Position numbers and translations under genes: made by a program. DNA of 64,000 nucleotides from Puccinia triticina (taxonomy: Eukaryota > Basidiomycota > Pucciniomycetes > Pucciniales > Pucciniaceae), in contig NC_070563.1 of the NCBI RefSeq assembly GCF_026914185.1, positions 2,604,001 through 2,668,000 on the forward strand. Reading direction: 5' to 3'. Shown here piece by piece: positions 33,174 to 49,257 of the stretch (its first letter is position 1; each line of letters begins with the position of its first letter). The notes under the pieces were generated by a model. It searched no databases. It had not been told where the DNA came from and worked only from the letters and a program-made list of their open reading frames with translations.

Positions 33174-33563
33174 CTATTCTGCTGAGTGACAACATATGAT
33201 ACATGGATGATGAATACCTTTCCGAGTAGAAATTGAATAATTCCAAGCACATTTGATTCCAGCAGGAACAATCCAACGAGTTTGAGAATTATAGGAGATT
33301 ATAGACAAAGCACTCACTTGGGCACACAGAAATTGAAAAGCATTGTTCAACCCTCCCTCCATGTACTCCACACTGTCAAAATAGAAATGTGTTGAAAAAC
33401 TGGATTCCGTTAAAACGCTTAACAAAAACGAGACTGCTTTTACATGTTTATGTACAATTTTTGGGTCTGGGCACAACCAATCTAGATGGTGAACATTGAT
33501 CTGAATGGTAGCAGACAATGAGGTGCGAAAATCTGCGATGAAAACAGGCCGGGCCTCGCCCAT
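33174..33563 (-). CDS. Hypothetical ORF, possibly a gene fragment
   Basis: 129 codons, not recognised. The first 80 residues look protein-like (balanced composition, FIADFRTSLSATIQ, LSVLTESSF) and are followed by a good GTGAGT donor at about 33315, after which the frame looks intronic. No convincing next exon was found. It lies just downstream of JJJ1 on the same strand, so it could be a partial gene, a pseudogene or chance. Confidence 0.25.
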   Translation of the reverse strand: MGEARPVFIADFRTSLSATIQINVHHLDWLCPDPKIVHKHVKAVSFLLSVLTESSFSTHFYFDSVEYMEGGLNNAFQFLCAQVSALSIISYNSQTRWIVPAGIKCAWNYSISTRKGIHHPCIICCHSAE

Positions 33564-33624
33564 GTCTCTGCAATCTGTGGGTCAATGGATAGTCTTCTGA
33601 CAGTAGCCGCTGAAGACAGTTTCG

Positions 33625-35346
33625 CTAGAGTCCAAGATTGTCGGTTGATGATTTCGGCTGATTAAGTGCGATATTTTCCAAGCCATCTTCAATCTCAGCA
33701 GTGGATGTCTGTTCCTGGTCGGACACTCCTTGGACCTTTTGAAGAGCATCCGGAGTCTGTGATCGCGTCTCGCTATTGGAAGGGAGATTGGACGAGACAA
33801 GTGATGATATGGACAGCTCAGCATCTTCTTTGAGCATCTGCTTCCGCAACCTACTCCCAGTGCGCCAAGTCAGAAATTGCTGCTGAGGATCAATGATGAA
33901 AAGATGACAGGAGAGATGATTGACCTCTGTGCGTTCTGACGATGCTTCTTACTACGCTCATGATTATCCCATGCCCCTTGACTTTTGAAATCTTTGCTGC
34001 AAGCAGCACAATACCAATCATTAACCGGGGCTTCTGGTTCTTCTTCTTCTTCTTCTTCTGATTGCTCCTCTGTTGCCGACTCGGCTTGGCCATCCTCAGT
34101 ACCCGAACTTTCCTTTCTCTCGTCCTTCTGACGTTGCCAGGCTTGCTCGCGAAACTGGCGGGCCTCGTCTTCTCTTTCCTTGGCCCTTCGTTCGGCAACC
34201 TCGCGCAGCTCACGCTTGATCCGTTGGATCTCCTGGGCTCGCCATCTTTCCGGATTGCTGGCCGCACTGGCGGCAAAGCGTGGGTCGCGTTTCTTGACAA
34301 AACTGACCAGGCTCCGGATCGTTTCGTTGTATTCCCGTCGGGCGTTCTCTCGTTCACGTTGGTTCTCCTTTTCGATCAGTCGCTTGATCCGACGGTCAAC
34401 TTGTTGATTTGTCCGATGAGGCTCAACCCATTCAAAGCTCTTCTGGGTGGCGAAATTAGTCCAGGACGAATAGAAATGTTTTAGAGCTCGTGTTCCATCA
34501 ATATCGTGGTCGTAACTCGATCCACTGGTACCAAAGGAAGGATAGACAATTGTTGTGTCCTTTCTTGCAATTTTTTCTTCAACCGATAACTGGTTGAAAA
34601 GGTTTCTGTAGATTGTGAAAAAAGATGTAGCTGAATCTGACAAATCGCCCTTCCAGAGCGTCGAATCGAAAAATTTAAGCAGTTGTTTTGAGGTGATACC
34701 CGGGTTAAGTGACGAGCGAGAGGTGGTCGGCTTGAGATGAGTCGGGTCAAAGTCATCCAAACCTGCCCAAAACCGAGTTGATAAGGATCATTATTCCGGC
34801 CACTGAAAGGCAAACGATCTTGATGACATACCATCATCGTTCGCATTTAAGAGCTCATCACGATGTCTATCATAAAACGCACGCTCGTCTTCATCGCTCA
34901 AGATCTAAGCCAGATGAGAAACAAAGGAAAACCCCCTTCCACAACTTTTGTCAGTTGACAAAGACAAGAAGGATTTCTTTTTTTTTGGGTGTTCACTTTT
35001 GAATGAATTGGGAACATACCTCATAGGCTTGTTGAATCTTAGCAAACATTTTAGTTGCATTTTCAACATTGTCGTAATTCTTATCCGGATGGTGAACCAG
35101 GGCTTGTTTCCTGAACGCCTTCTTGATCTCTTCACTCGAGGCATCTGGGCTAACTTGCAAGACTGTGTAAATCGAGTTGAAAGTTAGTTAGGATGTTGTA
35201 TCTTCCGGCTCTGATTGAATTTTAAAAATGAGCACCAAACTTTGGTAAAGATCCTCCGTTGAATCTTCGCTTGCATTATTCCCGCTCGATGGATTCTCGC
35301 CAGCCGTCCTTGGGCCACCATCGGGCCGAGATTCATTGGCGCCCAT
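33625..35346 (-). CDS. JJJ1: JJJ1 / DNAJC21 J-domain protein
   Basis: Exons on minus: 35346-35241, 35162-35020, 34904-34832, 34762-33925 and 33850-33625 (461 residues), all GT-AG and in phase. After a short polar N-terminus comes the J domain: [26 protein letters not shown] (the HPD that stimulates Hsp70 ATPase) and the [15 protein letters not shown] helix. The DNAJC21-specific block follows ([17 protein letters not shown]), then a long charged coiled coil, an acidic run, and a C2H2 finger ([10 protein letters not shown]...[11 protein letters not shown]). Jjj1 works in the cytosol with Ssa-type Hsp70 to recycle Arx1 and other shuttling factors from pre-60S particles. Yeast and human forms have two zinc fingers; only one is visible here and the tail is short, so the second may be lost. 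It is head-to-head with YAE1. Confidence 0.91.
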
Positions 35347-35577
35347 TCTTCTTCCCAGTAACGATGTATTCGGCCTTCCGATGCCTTGGCTGGATCAGGA
35401 TGCTTGACTGGATGTTGGACTGGGCGTGACTTGGTGACTGTTGAATAATGGATTTTTAGGTGGGCACAACTTTCGCACGGGACAGGTCCCTGACATCTTC
35501 GTGAACCCCGCAGAAGATGCCTGCCAGCTCAGGCTTGCTGGACTCTACATAAAACCGCTGAATTGGCAATGGGTGGC
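35347..35577. promoter_or_regulatory. Shared upstream region of JJJ1 and YAE1
   Basis: Only 231 bp separates the two divergent start codons, so both promoters must lie here. No TATA-like motif is evident. Confidence 0.5.
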
Positions 35578-36223
35578 ATGTCGTCCGAAGATTGGCTCGA
35601 AGAATCTCTTCAAGTTCCTCAGCACCAGGGCCACCAACAAATCTCGGAAGTCGAGTACACCCGATTGGCTGAACAATTCCACACGGTTGAGTCCTCGTAT
35701 CTCTCTTCCCTCATCAATCTTTGTGCATACGTCTAAGACAGCCTGGTTTCAAAATCGGACGCTGATCTCGGTCATCTTCTTCGTCTGCCTTCCCTAGACA
35801 GGCTATCGGGAGGGTATTCACAAAGGGAAAGACGCTGCGATACAGGAAGGATTCAACAATGGTTTTGCGGCGGGAGCTCAGCGAGGGAAACGATTGGGCT
35901 CACTCCGAGGACGAGCATCGGCAACGTTGAACATACTCCTAAAGCATATGGAAGAAGACGCTCGGGTACATCGAGTACGCCAATTGATCAGAGAACTTAA
36001 CCAGTATGGGACCGCCCAAGATCCAAATCATCCAACACAAGGGAACGCACTTGAAGACTTGACCAGCCGAATGGATGGATTGATGGCCCCATCCAATCCT
36101 GCCCAATCTCAACCTGTCACACAACAGTATCAAGATGAGCAAGATAATCAACTTCTCGACCGATGTCAATTCGAACTGGATGCTATTCTAGCTAGTATGA
36201 ACATCTGGTTACCAAGCCTTTGA
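35578..36223 (+). CDS. YAE1: YAE1-like Fe-S maturation adaptor
   Basis: Two exons, 35578-35685 and 35798-36223 (177 residues), phase-0 GT-AG intron. The second exon opens with the Yae1 N-domain glycine ladder GYREGIHKGKDAAIQEGF followed by NGFAAGAQRG and LGSLRG, in which Gly recurs every fourth residue (the deca-GX3 helix). The C-terminal part is variable and ends in a Trp (MNIWLPSL). Yae1 with Lto1 links the ABC protein Rli1/ABCE1 to the cytosolic Fe-S targeting complex, which Rli1 needs for ribosome recycling and export. The conserved C-terminal Trp that contacts the targeting complex is normally on Lto1; the Trp seen here is near, not at, the end. Lto1 shares the glycine ladder, so that assignment is a less likely alternative. 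Confidence 0.8.
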
Positions 36224-38038
36224 TTGCAATAAATCTCTCTGGAAGTATAGCTCCTTAGAGATGGTCTACTTACATTGCCTCCAAGAAAAAAACAGGATTG
36301 CATCATGAGTAATGTATTGGGACGTAAAAAGCCAATTCGATATCCCCACATTACATTCCATTGCATTACACCTGCCTTCATACTCCATGATCTCACAAGC
36401 CTCTAATAGGTCATGAGTATCTCTTCGCGCTGAAACATTTTCCGTTGTAAAGTTTCTGAATAAACAATATTTCCTGTTACTGCGTGGCGCAATTGGTGTA
36501 GCAATATTGTTTCTTTCTTCTATGCGTGTTTTGTGTAGTTCGCATCGAGGAAGGATGTTGGCCAGTAATTGTATGTCACACTGCATAGTGAAATTAGAAT
36601 AGAAATAATGGATCAGAACAATCTGTGCTTTCCTTAGAGTCAAGCCCAACAAACAGCCAGTATGATGATAGAGAAATGGTCGAATTTAGGACCGGTAGGA
36701 AGCCTTACTTAGCACACTTCCCTCTCCACAGGCCTGGGCTGGCGTGACGGTGCACGAATAGAAGCGAGCCACCTGCAATATACGATATGGGCATATGAAT
36801 TTCAATTGGCTTAATGAGATCGGCCTGATAAACAAAGTCCCCCAGACTTCAGTGGTGGTGAGCTGATCTGGCGGGGTGATCCTCCCTTCGTCAGGATGGA
36901 CCTCTGTACACTGGACCACTTCCCCAAACTTGCATAGGCAGTTGGGGTTTTTCATGTTGGATCAGCTCGCTGGGAGCTTCCCATGAGTTGGATTTGACCA
37001 GCTCGCCCCGGGGGTCCGCGAGTAGGATTTGTATGTACCAGCTCGCTGCTCGCTGGAGCTCGCGGGGAGGAATTCATCTGGCCCAGCTGGATTTGTGCCG
37101 GCTGGGGTGAGCGGGGGGAATTCATCTGGGTGATCTGGATTTGTTGTACCAGCTTACCGGGGTGAGCCCACCTGGGCCAGCTGGATTTGTACCCTACCAG
37201 CTCACCGGAACATCCTCTCGGTGAGCGGCGAGCGGGATTTCTTGTAGCCGCGAGGAATTCCTCTGGCCGAGCTTGATTTGTACCAGCAAGCTCGCCGAAA
37301 GGAAGTCCTCTCGATGCGCTGGATTTGTGCGTACCATCTCGTCAAGAGGAGTCGCTCCCGGCAGGACAAACGCTCGCCGGCACGCATCGCTCACGAAATG
37401 ATGGGCTGCCGCGGAGAATGCGCTCCAGTGCTGTGAGCTAGATCATGCATGTGCACACGAATGTGGCCTTCTAGTCAAGTCGAGCTGAAGTTAAGAATCA
37501 GTCGATCATCGGCTAGCCATACCAAAAATAATGATCCGAACAAGTCATCTGTTTGCGCGAGTCTAGAATTATGCAGGTCATGAAAGCCACCGGATTTGAG
37601 AATTAGTGTGATCGTCAGAAAGCCAGGGTAGAGATGAACGACCCTGCCAAACTTAATTACAACCTTGGCAAGGGACATACAGTCCAAGAGGAGCCTCCTA
37701 ACACGAACATCCTCAATCCTAAGAACTAATCTTGGATGTGTTTTTCATAGCTGATTCACTGCAAATATTCATGTTGTAGCTAAACCGTTTTTAGAAAAGA
37801 CAAAAAGAGATAATAGTGGTCTAAATTAAGTAAATAAAACACACAAACGCATATATACAGATCAACGTACTTGCGAGAGGAAAAATTGAAGCAAGATATG
37901 AAGGGGGATCCGAGCAAGGGTTCGCTCAGGAGTAAAAGACCAAGACGACACAAAGTATATAAAATGACGAGATAAACAATATCTGGCAGGAAGCACTATG
38001 AACAGAACGGCAGAGTTCGGTAAGATTTGTTGTCAAGT
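36224..38038. other. Intergenic between YAE1 and SGS1 3' ends
   Basis: 36960-37400 is GC-rich and made of degenerate units of about 50 bp containing GCTGGATTTGTACCAGCTC and GGTGAGCGG. Short minus frames (36266-36652, 36686-36955, 37475-37687) have no recognised family. YAE1 and SGS1 converge here. Confidence 0.45.
36960..37400. repeat. GC-rich degenerate ~50-bp tandem repeat
   Basis: Repeated pairs of CAGCTGGATTTGTACC-like and ACC(A/C)GCTCACCGG-like motifs alternate, each unit closing with GAATTC(A/C)TCTGG or a variant. Confidence 0.6.
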
Positions 38039-43429
<5,391 letters not shown>

Positions 43430-44510
43430 TGAGGAGATGAGTCTTGTTATGTTCTTGAATCGTTCGTCTGAGACTGTGAACTGGATGTTGTGAGCTGGAT
43501 GAATGGCTGGATATTTATCTGCTGTTTCGTTTGAAAGGCATCTTCGGATAACTCTTGAGAGTCGTGTGTATGATAAACGTGTATGCGGCTCGAGTCAGGA
43601 CTCAAGAGACTCAAGAGTGGTTGGGATCAGCAGACAGGGAAACACACCCCCTTTAAAACAGAAACAGTAGTTTACAGGCCCATATCATGCACTTCTTTAT
43701 TTTCTTTGTGCTACTTCTCCCAGAGCTACAGGAGGGAAGCCCTTAGAGCATTTCAACCCCTCCAAGCTCATTCTCCCTGCCATGAGAAGTTCCACACCAT
43801 GCAGTCCAAAATGGAACAAAATTTCAACAGACTGTCCAGGTATTTCACCTTTTTTCATGGCCAGAAACAGAAGACTTGTTATCTCAAGGTGGTACCATAA
43901 AATTTCTGTTGGGTTCAACTAAACCACATCCATACTAATCTACGGGCCTCATTAATGGCACATTTTCAAAACTATGAATCCACAAATTCAATTATGGAGT
44001 GATGGATTATTTCCACAGTTAGATAATCAAATCAAATAGAGGAAGGAAGGAAATTGAGACAAAAAAGGTTCAGTAATAACTCAGGCATAGGCACAATTCC
44101 TTGGTTTTTGAGCCAATGCCTTGCCAAAAAAACCTCAGTATATTCACATGATCTTTGGGATGTATAGTTAACTTAAAGTGTTCAAAAAATGTCAGAAATA
44201 CTTATCATGATTTAGTGGAGAGATTGGAATATAGCTTGAGAGTAATTCCAGCTATTTTAGAACACATTGATTTTTTGTTTCCTTGTCTGTATCAAGAGGT
44301 TTTAAGGCACTTGAGCAAAAGACAAACTTGAATTTCAAGTTTCACATTGGGACATGGTCATCAATGCACTTCTACTCTTGGCATCACTTGAATATTGACC
44401 TGATCAAATGCATGTTGAGTTAAACCAGGCTAGGTGACTGATAGTAACAGATGGTAAGTCTTGTGACAGGGACTGGAGACAAACATAAAATGTGGTTTAT
44501 ATTTTGGGAA
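43430..44510. other. 5' flank of SGS1 and unassigned sequence
   Basis: The first few hundred bases should contain the SGS1 promoter. From 43640 to 44510 I see no gene or repeat I can support. Confidence 0.4.
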
Positions 44511-44523
44511 TGGGCAGGAAATA

Positions 44524-45600
44524 TCACAATATCCAGAATTGGGAGTTGAAAAATTTACTCCCAAAAATTAATAAATCGACTCCCAAATGTTGCGGACATC
44601 CCAAAGACCGCAATTTGACGTCCGCCTTGGGTTGCCAGAACCCAAAATTGGTCCGGGAATTTTTTGGGAGTCGGAAAATTAATTACCCTATCCAGAATGG
44701 GAGTTGGAATTTTAGGCTTTGTTTGGAGCCGATATAAATATAGGTGATATAATCATTGGTTAATTCAATGAAAACTACAAAATTCAACATAAAGCCTCCA
44801 AATATTTTTTCTAGGCAACCTACAATACTGGTCTCTTCAATTATGAAGTCAGATTCAACTGATTCAGCCATATTCAGTACCGTAGTACCATTATATTGCT
44901 TTTGACCAAAACAAAGCAATATAATGGTATTATGGTGCTGAAGATGGCTGAATCAGTTAAATCTGACTTCATAGTTGATGAGACCAGTACTGTAGGTTTA
45001 CTACAAAAAAAAATGGATTCTTTATGTTGAGTTTTGTATTTTTTATTGAATTTACAAATGATTATGTCACCTATATTTATATTGGCTCCAAACGGGGCCT
45101 TAATTTCACAAAAAATGCCAAAAAATAAGGAAAAATTTATACCCTCACTGGGTCGCCCAAAGCCCCCCAAAATTTTACAGCAGTCAGAAAGCACTCTTAA
45201 GAACACGTGGTAAGCCGCACGGCATTAGCACACCCCAGGAAATGGGTGTGCTACTGTGGGTCTAATTTGGGGGACTTCCTACTAAAGAAGCCCGCCAAAA
45301 AACTAGCTACAGTGCCCCAAAGCCCCCCCCCCCCCCCCCCCAAAGTTTTACAGTGTGCATGAAGAAATCTGAGAAGCACCTTGTGAGCTGCTTGCAGGAG
45401 CACACCCCAGGAAAGTCATGTACAACTAGCGATCTAATTTGGTGGATTTCCTACTAAGGATATCCAGAACCTTAGCTACGGTCCTGCAAAGTGCACCAAA
45501 TTGTGGATAAGTTGAATACTCTGTACCCAAATAGTCAGCTGAAATGCAGTAAACCACCAACAGAAATAATTTTGAGGCAGCTGGGGCTTTGGCACCAGGA
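44524..45600. mobile_element. Repeated element, copy A, carrying nested MITEs
   Basis: Reverse-complement homologue of 53500-54215. Shared landmarks are the ACTCCCAAATGTTGCGGACA block, GGGTCTAATTTGGGGGACTT, the 19-base poly-C and GCACCAAATTGTGG-like sequences. Copy A is interrupted by a 385-bp MITE (44715-45099) and abuts a 110-bp MITE (45594-45703), both absent in copy B. No transposase ORF. Confidence 0.75.
44715..45099. mobile_element. PIF/Harbinger-type (Tourist-like) foldback MITE
   Basis: Termini GGCTTTGTTTGGAGCC and (inverted) GGCCCCGTTTGGAGCC are flanked by TTA on both sides. Nearly the whole 385 bp folds on itself around CTTTTGACCAAAACAAAG. Copy B of the host element has the site empty with a single TTA (near 54024), which confirms a 3-bp TTA target duplication. 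Confidence 0.9.
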
Positions 45601-45703
45601 AAAAACAATGATCACTTGCCTACAAGTGACATGAGAAAGTAAAAAGGCCCCTTTGTACTTTACTATGTCACTTGCAGACAAGTGATGATTGTTTTTTCCT
45701 GGT
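45594..45703. mobile_element. 110-bp hairpin MITE
   Basis: Arms ACCAGGAAAAAACAATGATC and its inverse ending ATTGTTTTTTCCTGGT match over 25 bp with one mismatch. The equivalent place in copy B reads straight through (about 53525-53540), so this is an insertion. Half of the same family sits at 939-985. Confidence 0.8.
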
Positions 45704-45714
45704 GTGGGTCATAT

Positions 45715-45790
45715 CTACTACTAATTGCCTCTGCCACAGTTATCATTCCCTCCACCACAGCTATTAGTCCCTCCACCACAGTTATTAGTT
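45715..45790. repeat. 21-bp satellite, short array
   Basis: About 3.5 copies of ATTAGTCCCTCCACCACAGT; the same unit forms the inverted array at 51105-51415 and two units at 53475-53515. Confidence 0.8.
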
Positions 45791-45839
45791 GTTGAACTTT
45801 ATGTAGTTCTTAATTATCTATTCTTTAATTTAACCTTTC

Positions 45840-46215
45840 CGTTCAGTTATTATACACGCGCCCCGTTGTTGTCCCCAAAACTTAGTTGATCTTATAAAAG
45901 TCCGCACGTCATTGTAATTGTCTTTTCTTAATCAACTTAACTTGTTTGTCTTCAACACAACGCTCACTAACATATAATCTTATTGATCAGGTCCGTATTC
46001 CTTTATTACTGATATCATGTACCTCATCACTCCATCCTTAACTCTTCTATCTCTTATTGTTTAGGTTAGTGACCGTCTTTGGTGTTGTTAGTAGTATCAT
46101 GTAGATACTGACTTCACTACACCTATAAAGGTGTGTATAATGTAATCAAACTTAACTTGTTTGTCTTCAACACAACACTCACTAACATCTAATCTTATTG
46201 ATCAGGTTAGTGACC
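45840..46215. mobile_element. LTR-like region with direct repeats
   Basis: A block from AACTTAACTTGTTTGTCTTC to TCTTATTGATCAGG occurs at about 45930 and again at about 46147. Between them lies GACTTCACTACACCTATAAAG, which is also present twice at 50974-51099. Together they look like pieces of one LTR family. Confidence 0.5.
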
Positions 46216-47179
46216 GTTGTGAGAATGAAAGCTGGTTGGCTGGTGAAGAATGTCCGCTAACCGCCTCCTTCAAGAATATTCACTGCAAGAAAAACTCTAG
46301 AAACTAAGGGTGTTCAAAGTTGAAATCATAAAATTTTCAATGCATAAAATCATCTAAGTTTATTAAAACCACAGTTTTGCCAAAAAAAAAATCAAGGGTT
46401 CCCCCTATATACAAGCAATCAAAAAAAAGAAAGTAAAACAAGCTAAATTAATGAACAAACAAACAATACAAATCTTAATTGAAACATATCTACAAAAAAA
46501 GCAAAGGATTTAACAAAGTCCCAGCCTGTGACATGCCACAGGTGAAAAGAGACCGGTGTTAACCCGCTCAGCCTGGCGCAAGTGCGTGGGGCAAAAGTCG
46601 GGGCTGCAAACCCCTCAGCCGATTGCAAGTGCAATTAGGGAGGGGGAGGATCACCACCAGTGCTCTGCAAATGCAAGAGCAGGGAGGATCACCTGGGGCA
46701 TGAACCTTGGTGCAGTAGAAGGCCCCTTATATACTGAAGAAGCTGTGATTGCAGAGCGCACCATCATCACCTTGGCCCAGGATGGCCCAGAAAGCCACAG
46801 GCCACTGTGCCCGTTGCCAGGTGAATACAGTGATTCCTTGCTTGTATGTACAGCCCCTCTCACTACCCCTAAGCCAGTGCCACGGCAATCAACAAGGTAC
46901 ATACCAATCTGGCAGGGAGTCGAGCGCTTTGGGAGTCTCGCCAACTGCTCTGTCAATTTTCTTCGCCTAATACGACCGGCCTTTGTGGCCTTCAATCTAA
47001 AGCCGCCTGCGACCACCACCTCTGCGATGCAATCCGCGCCCGCAACATATTCCCGTCTGCCACCAATTTCAACTTGGCCCATCCCGCCGTTCTTGTCAAG
47101 ACCTCTCTCAGAATATCAAAAATTCTTCGCGCTCCATTGACCACTTGCTCGGCATCCCAACCAAAAACCCACCTGGCCC

Positions 47180-48357
47180 ATAATCTCAACTACCTCAGCT
47201 CCATTGGCGCTGGCACAGCTGCTGCTTTCATATCTTGTCGTAAGTCTCTAGAGGCCTTCAGTAGGTTGATCTTGTCGGTTCGGGTGGGGTACATGATCTC
47301 AAACTGAAGCTAATTCACCCTTTGTAGGATCACTTCGGTCTAGAGCGGCCGACCGGCTTCCCAGTCAAGCAACATCGAGGGCTTGATGGTCGCCCACTCA
47401 CCGGCGCGCTCCGTCGACCGCAAGATCTGCTCTATGCTCGCAAACTCGGCCGGGAACTCCGCGAGCCCAAAGATTTTCAACGCTGCCCCAAATATCTCCC
47501 CCATGCATCCCGCTAAATGCTCCCGCAGGCCTCCGTCTTTCACCATCTCTGAGGGCGCCATTCCACCGGACAGGATCAAGGTCGGTTTCATGGAAGTACT
47601 GCATTTAGTTTTTTCATGTTACATCTTCTTGTCAGTCCCATCTGATCTCCTCATAGATCTGCGAAGGGGTCTGATGGACTGACTTGATTTTTAGTTTGTG
47701 CCAACGAAGGATCTGGAGCTCTCTTTCGCCATAGATCTTAGCGTCGTTGATCTGGCCGTGCCGAAAAAGTTTGGCGTGGAGCTTGAGCCGAGTTTGCGAA
47801 TGGAGCGCAAGTTGAGAGGCGACTGGAGGATGGGGATGGTCGAGATAGGGCCCGATACTGATCCGCGTCCATTGGTTATGTCTGACTCAGCCCGGCTGCA
47901 GCTGTTCAGCATTGACGACAGTCACGGCGCTGAGGATGAGGACCTGGGGGTGTCTCTGACAGTGGGCATCCTCGAAGCCGATGCCGTTTTGGATGAGCAC
48001 CAATGTCGGAGGATGGCGGCCGTCGTTGGGTGTTTTCAAGAGAGGCGCGAGGAGAGCAGGGTCATCAACCGGTCGGGCAACACCTTTGTGCAGAAAACCA
48101 CAAAATCCCAGCCGGATCTGCGTCCGGTTCCAGTTCCACTAGTGGGCCGAGCTCGTCGGCCCGCTTGACCAACTCGAACACCCGCGTTGGCCGGACCCTG
48201 TACGTGCCATATGTTTGACTCGAGATCTTGATGCCCTCTGTCTGAAAGGCTTCTTAGTTCGACCGGCAGACAAAAACACCTTCGCCTCCGCCTCGGGCCC
48301 GTGTAGACGCGATCCGTAGAATGCACCCACTGCTCCCGCGCCAACTGCGCATATCAA
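47180..48357 (-). pseudogene. Ketopantoate reductase-like gene, broken
   Basis: Minus-strand blocks follow the order of 2-dehydropantoate 2-reductase (NADPH-dependent, pantothenate pathway): ICAVGAGAVGAFYGSRL (Rossmann glycine motif, about 48357-48300), GIKISSQTYGTYRVRPT, DFVVFCTKVLPD, LVLIQNGIGFEDA, SAVTVVNA, then LSGGMAPSEMVKDGGLREHL and KPSMLLDWEAGRPL. Frame changes occur near 48112-48125 and 48060-48078, and a TAG ends the last block at 47340 where the family has Glu. No in-frame ATG precedes the first block. A segment at about 47600-47700 looks like a retained intron (branch-like AAACTAAAT, then GCAG). The gene lies wholly inside the CACTA-like element, so it is probably a captured host gene copy that has decayed. 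The plus-strand ORFs over it are shadows. Confidence 0.78.
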
Positions 48358-49257
48358 TCAACCATTCAATGGGTTGTAAGTTTCTGGGATAAGGTATTTA
48401 CATCTTCTTGATAAACAGTGTGTGTGTAAACTGACCTATGAGTATATTAGTCTGAAAAGCTACAATGATCCACTGGAAAACATTCCAGGCAAAAAATTTC
48501 CTTTTGCCTACCCTTGGCCTGTTGCTTCTCAGCTTGAAGATAGGCCTGGTCAAACATCTAGCAAAACAGGATATGAATCTCTCTCTCTCTCAGACCGATC
48601 TCATTCCCAAAATCTTCATCACAAATCAGACGGGGTGCAGAAGGCATGAGTCTCTGCTGGGCTAATTAGGTGCTAATTCAACATGAGCCCCAGATGGAGA
48701 TCAACAAAACCCAACACCATAGCATTCACAAGAGTTGTTTGAACAATTTTTTTCCCTAATATTGAAGATCCACAAGGATCATTTGTATTGTCCTGCCACC
48801 AATACTCCAATTAGCTAAGGGCAGGGAATTGATTGAGAGCACATCAGTGACAGGGCCCAATACACCATGAGATTGTGAATTTCATGGTTCACTTGTTAAT
48901 TGAGATGATGAGCAGTTAAGCAGAAGTTGAGAACAACTCAACTTGAGGGTCAAGTATGATTGGGGACAGTTTGAAGTGGAGATCTACAAAAGAATGCAAC
49001 TCAAACATTTGGAGATCATATCTTTGGGGTTTTGATTTGGTCAGGGGGGGCTGTAAAGGTTGGACCCCTGAAAGTGCAGCGGCGTAGCCGCCTTGAACTC
49101 TAGTAAAATCATAAAACTTTCAAGTGATGATTTCATATGTACCATTCTAGAAATGTTGCTCTAATTTGAGTGCTTGGGTGCAACATATTTTTTCAGCTTA
49201 GAATTTTATGATTTTATGGTGTTATGATTTTATGCAAGTCAACTTTGAACACCCTAA

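Noticed and set aside
34062..34484. Leu-rich plus-strand frame that could be a membrane protein
   Set aside because: It is the antisense shadow of the charged coiled coil of JJJ1.
46556..48168. Long plus-strand frames (194 and 156 codons)
   Set aside because: They are antisense shadows of the ketopantoate reductase-like pseudogene, which has recognisable family motifs on the minus strand.
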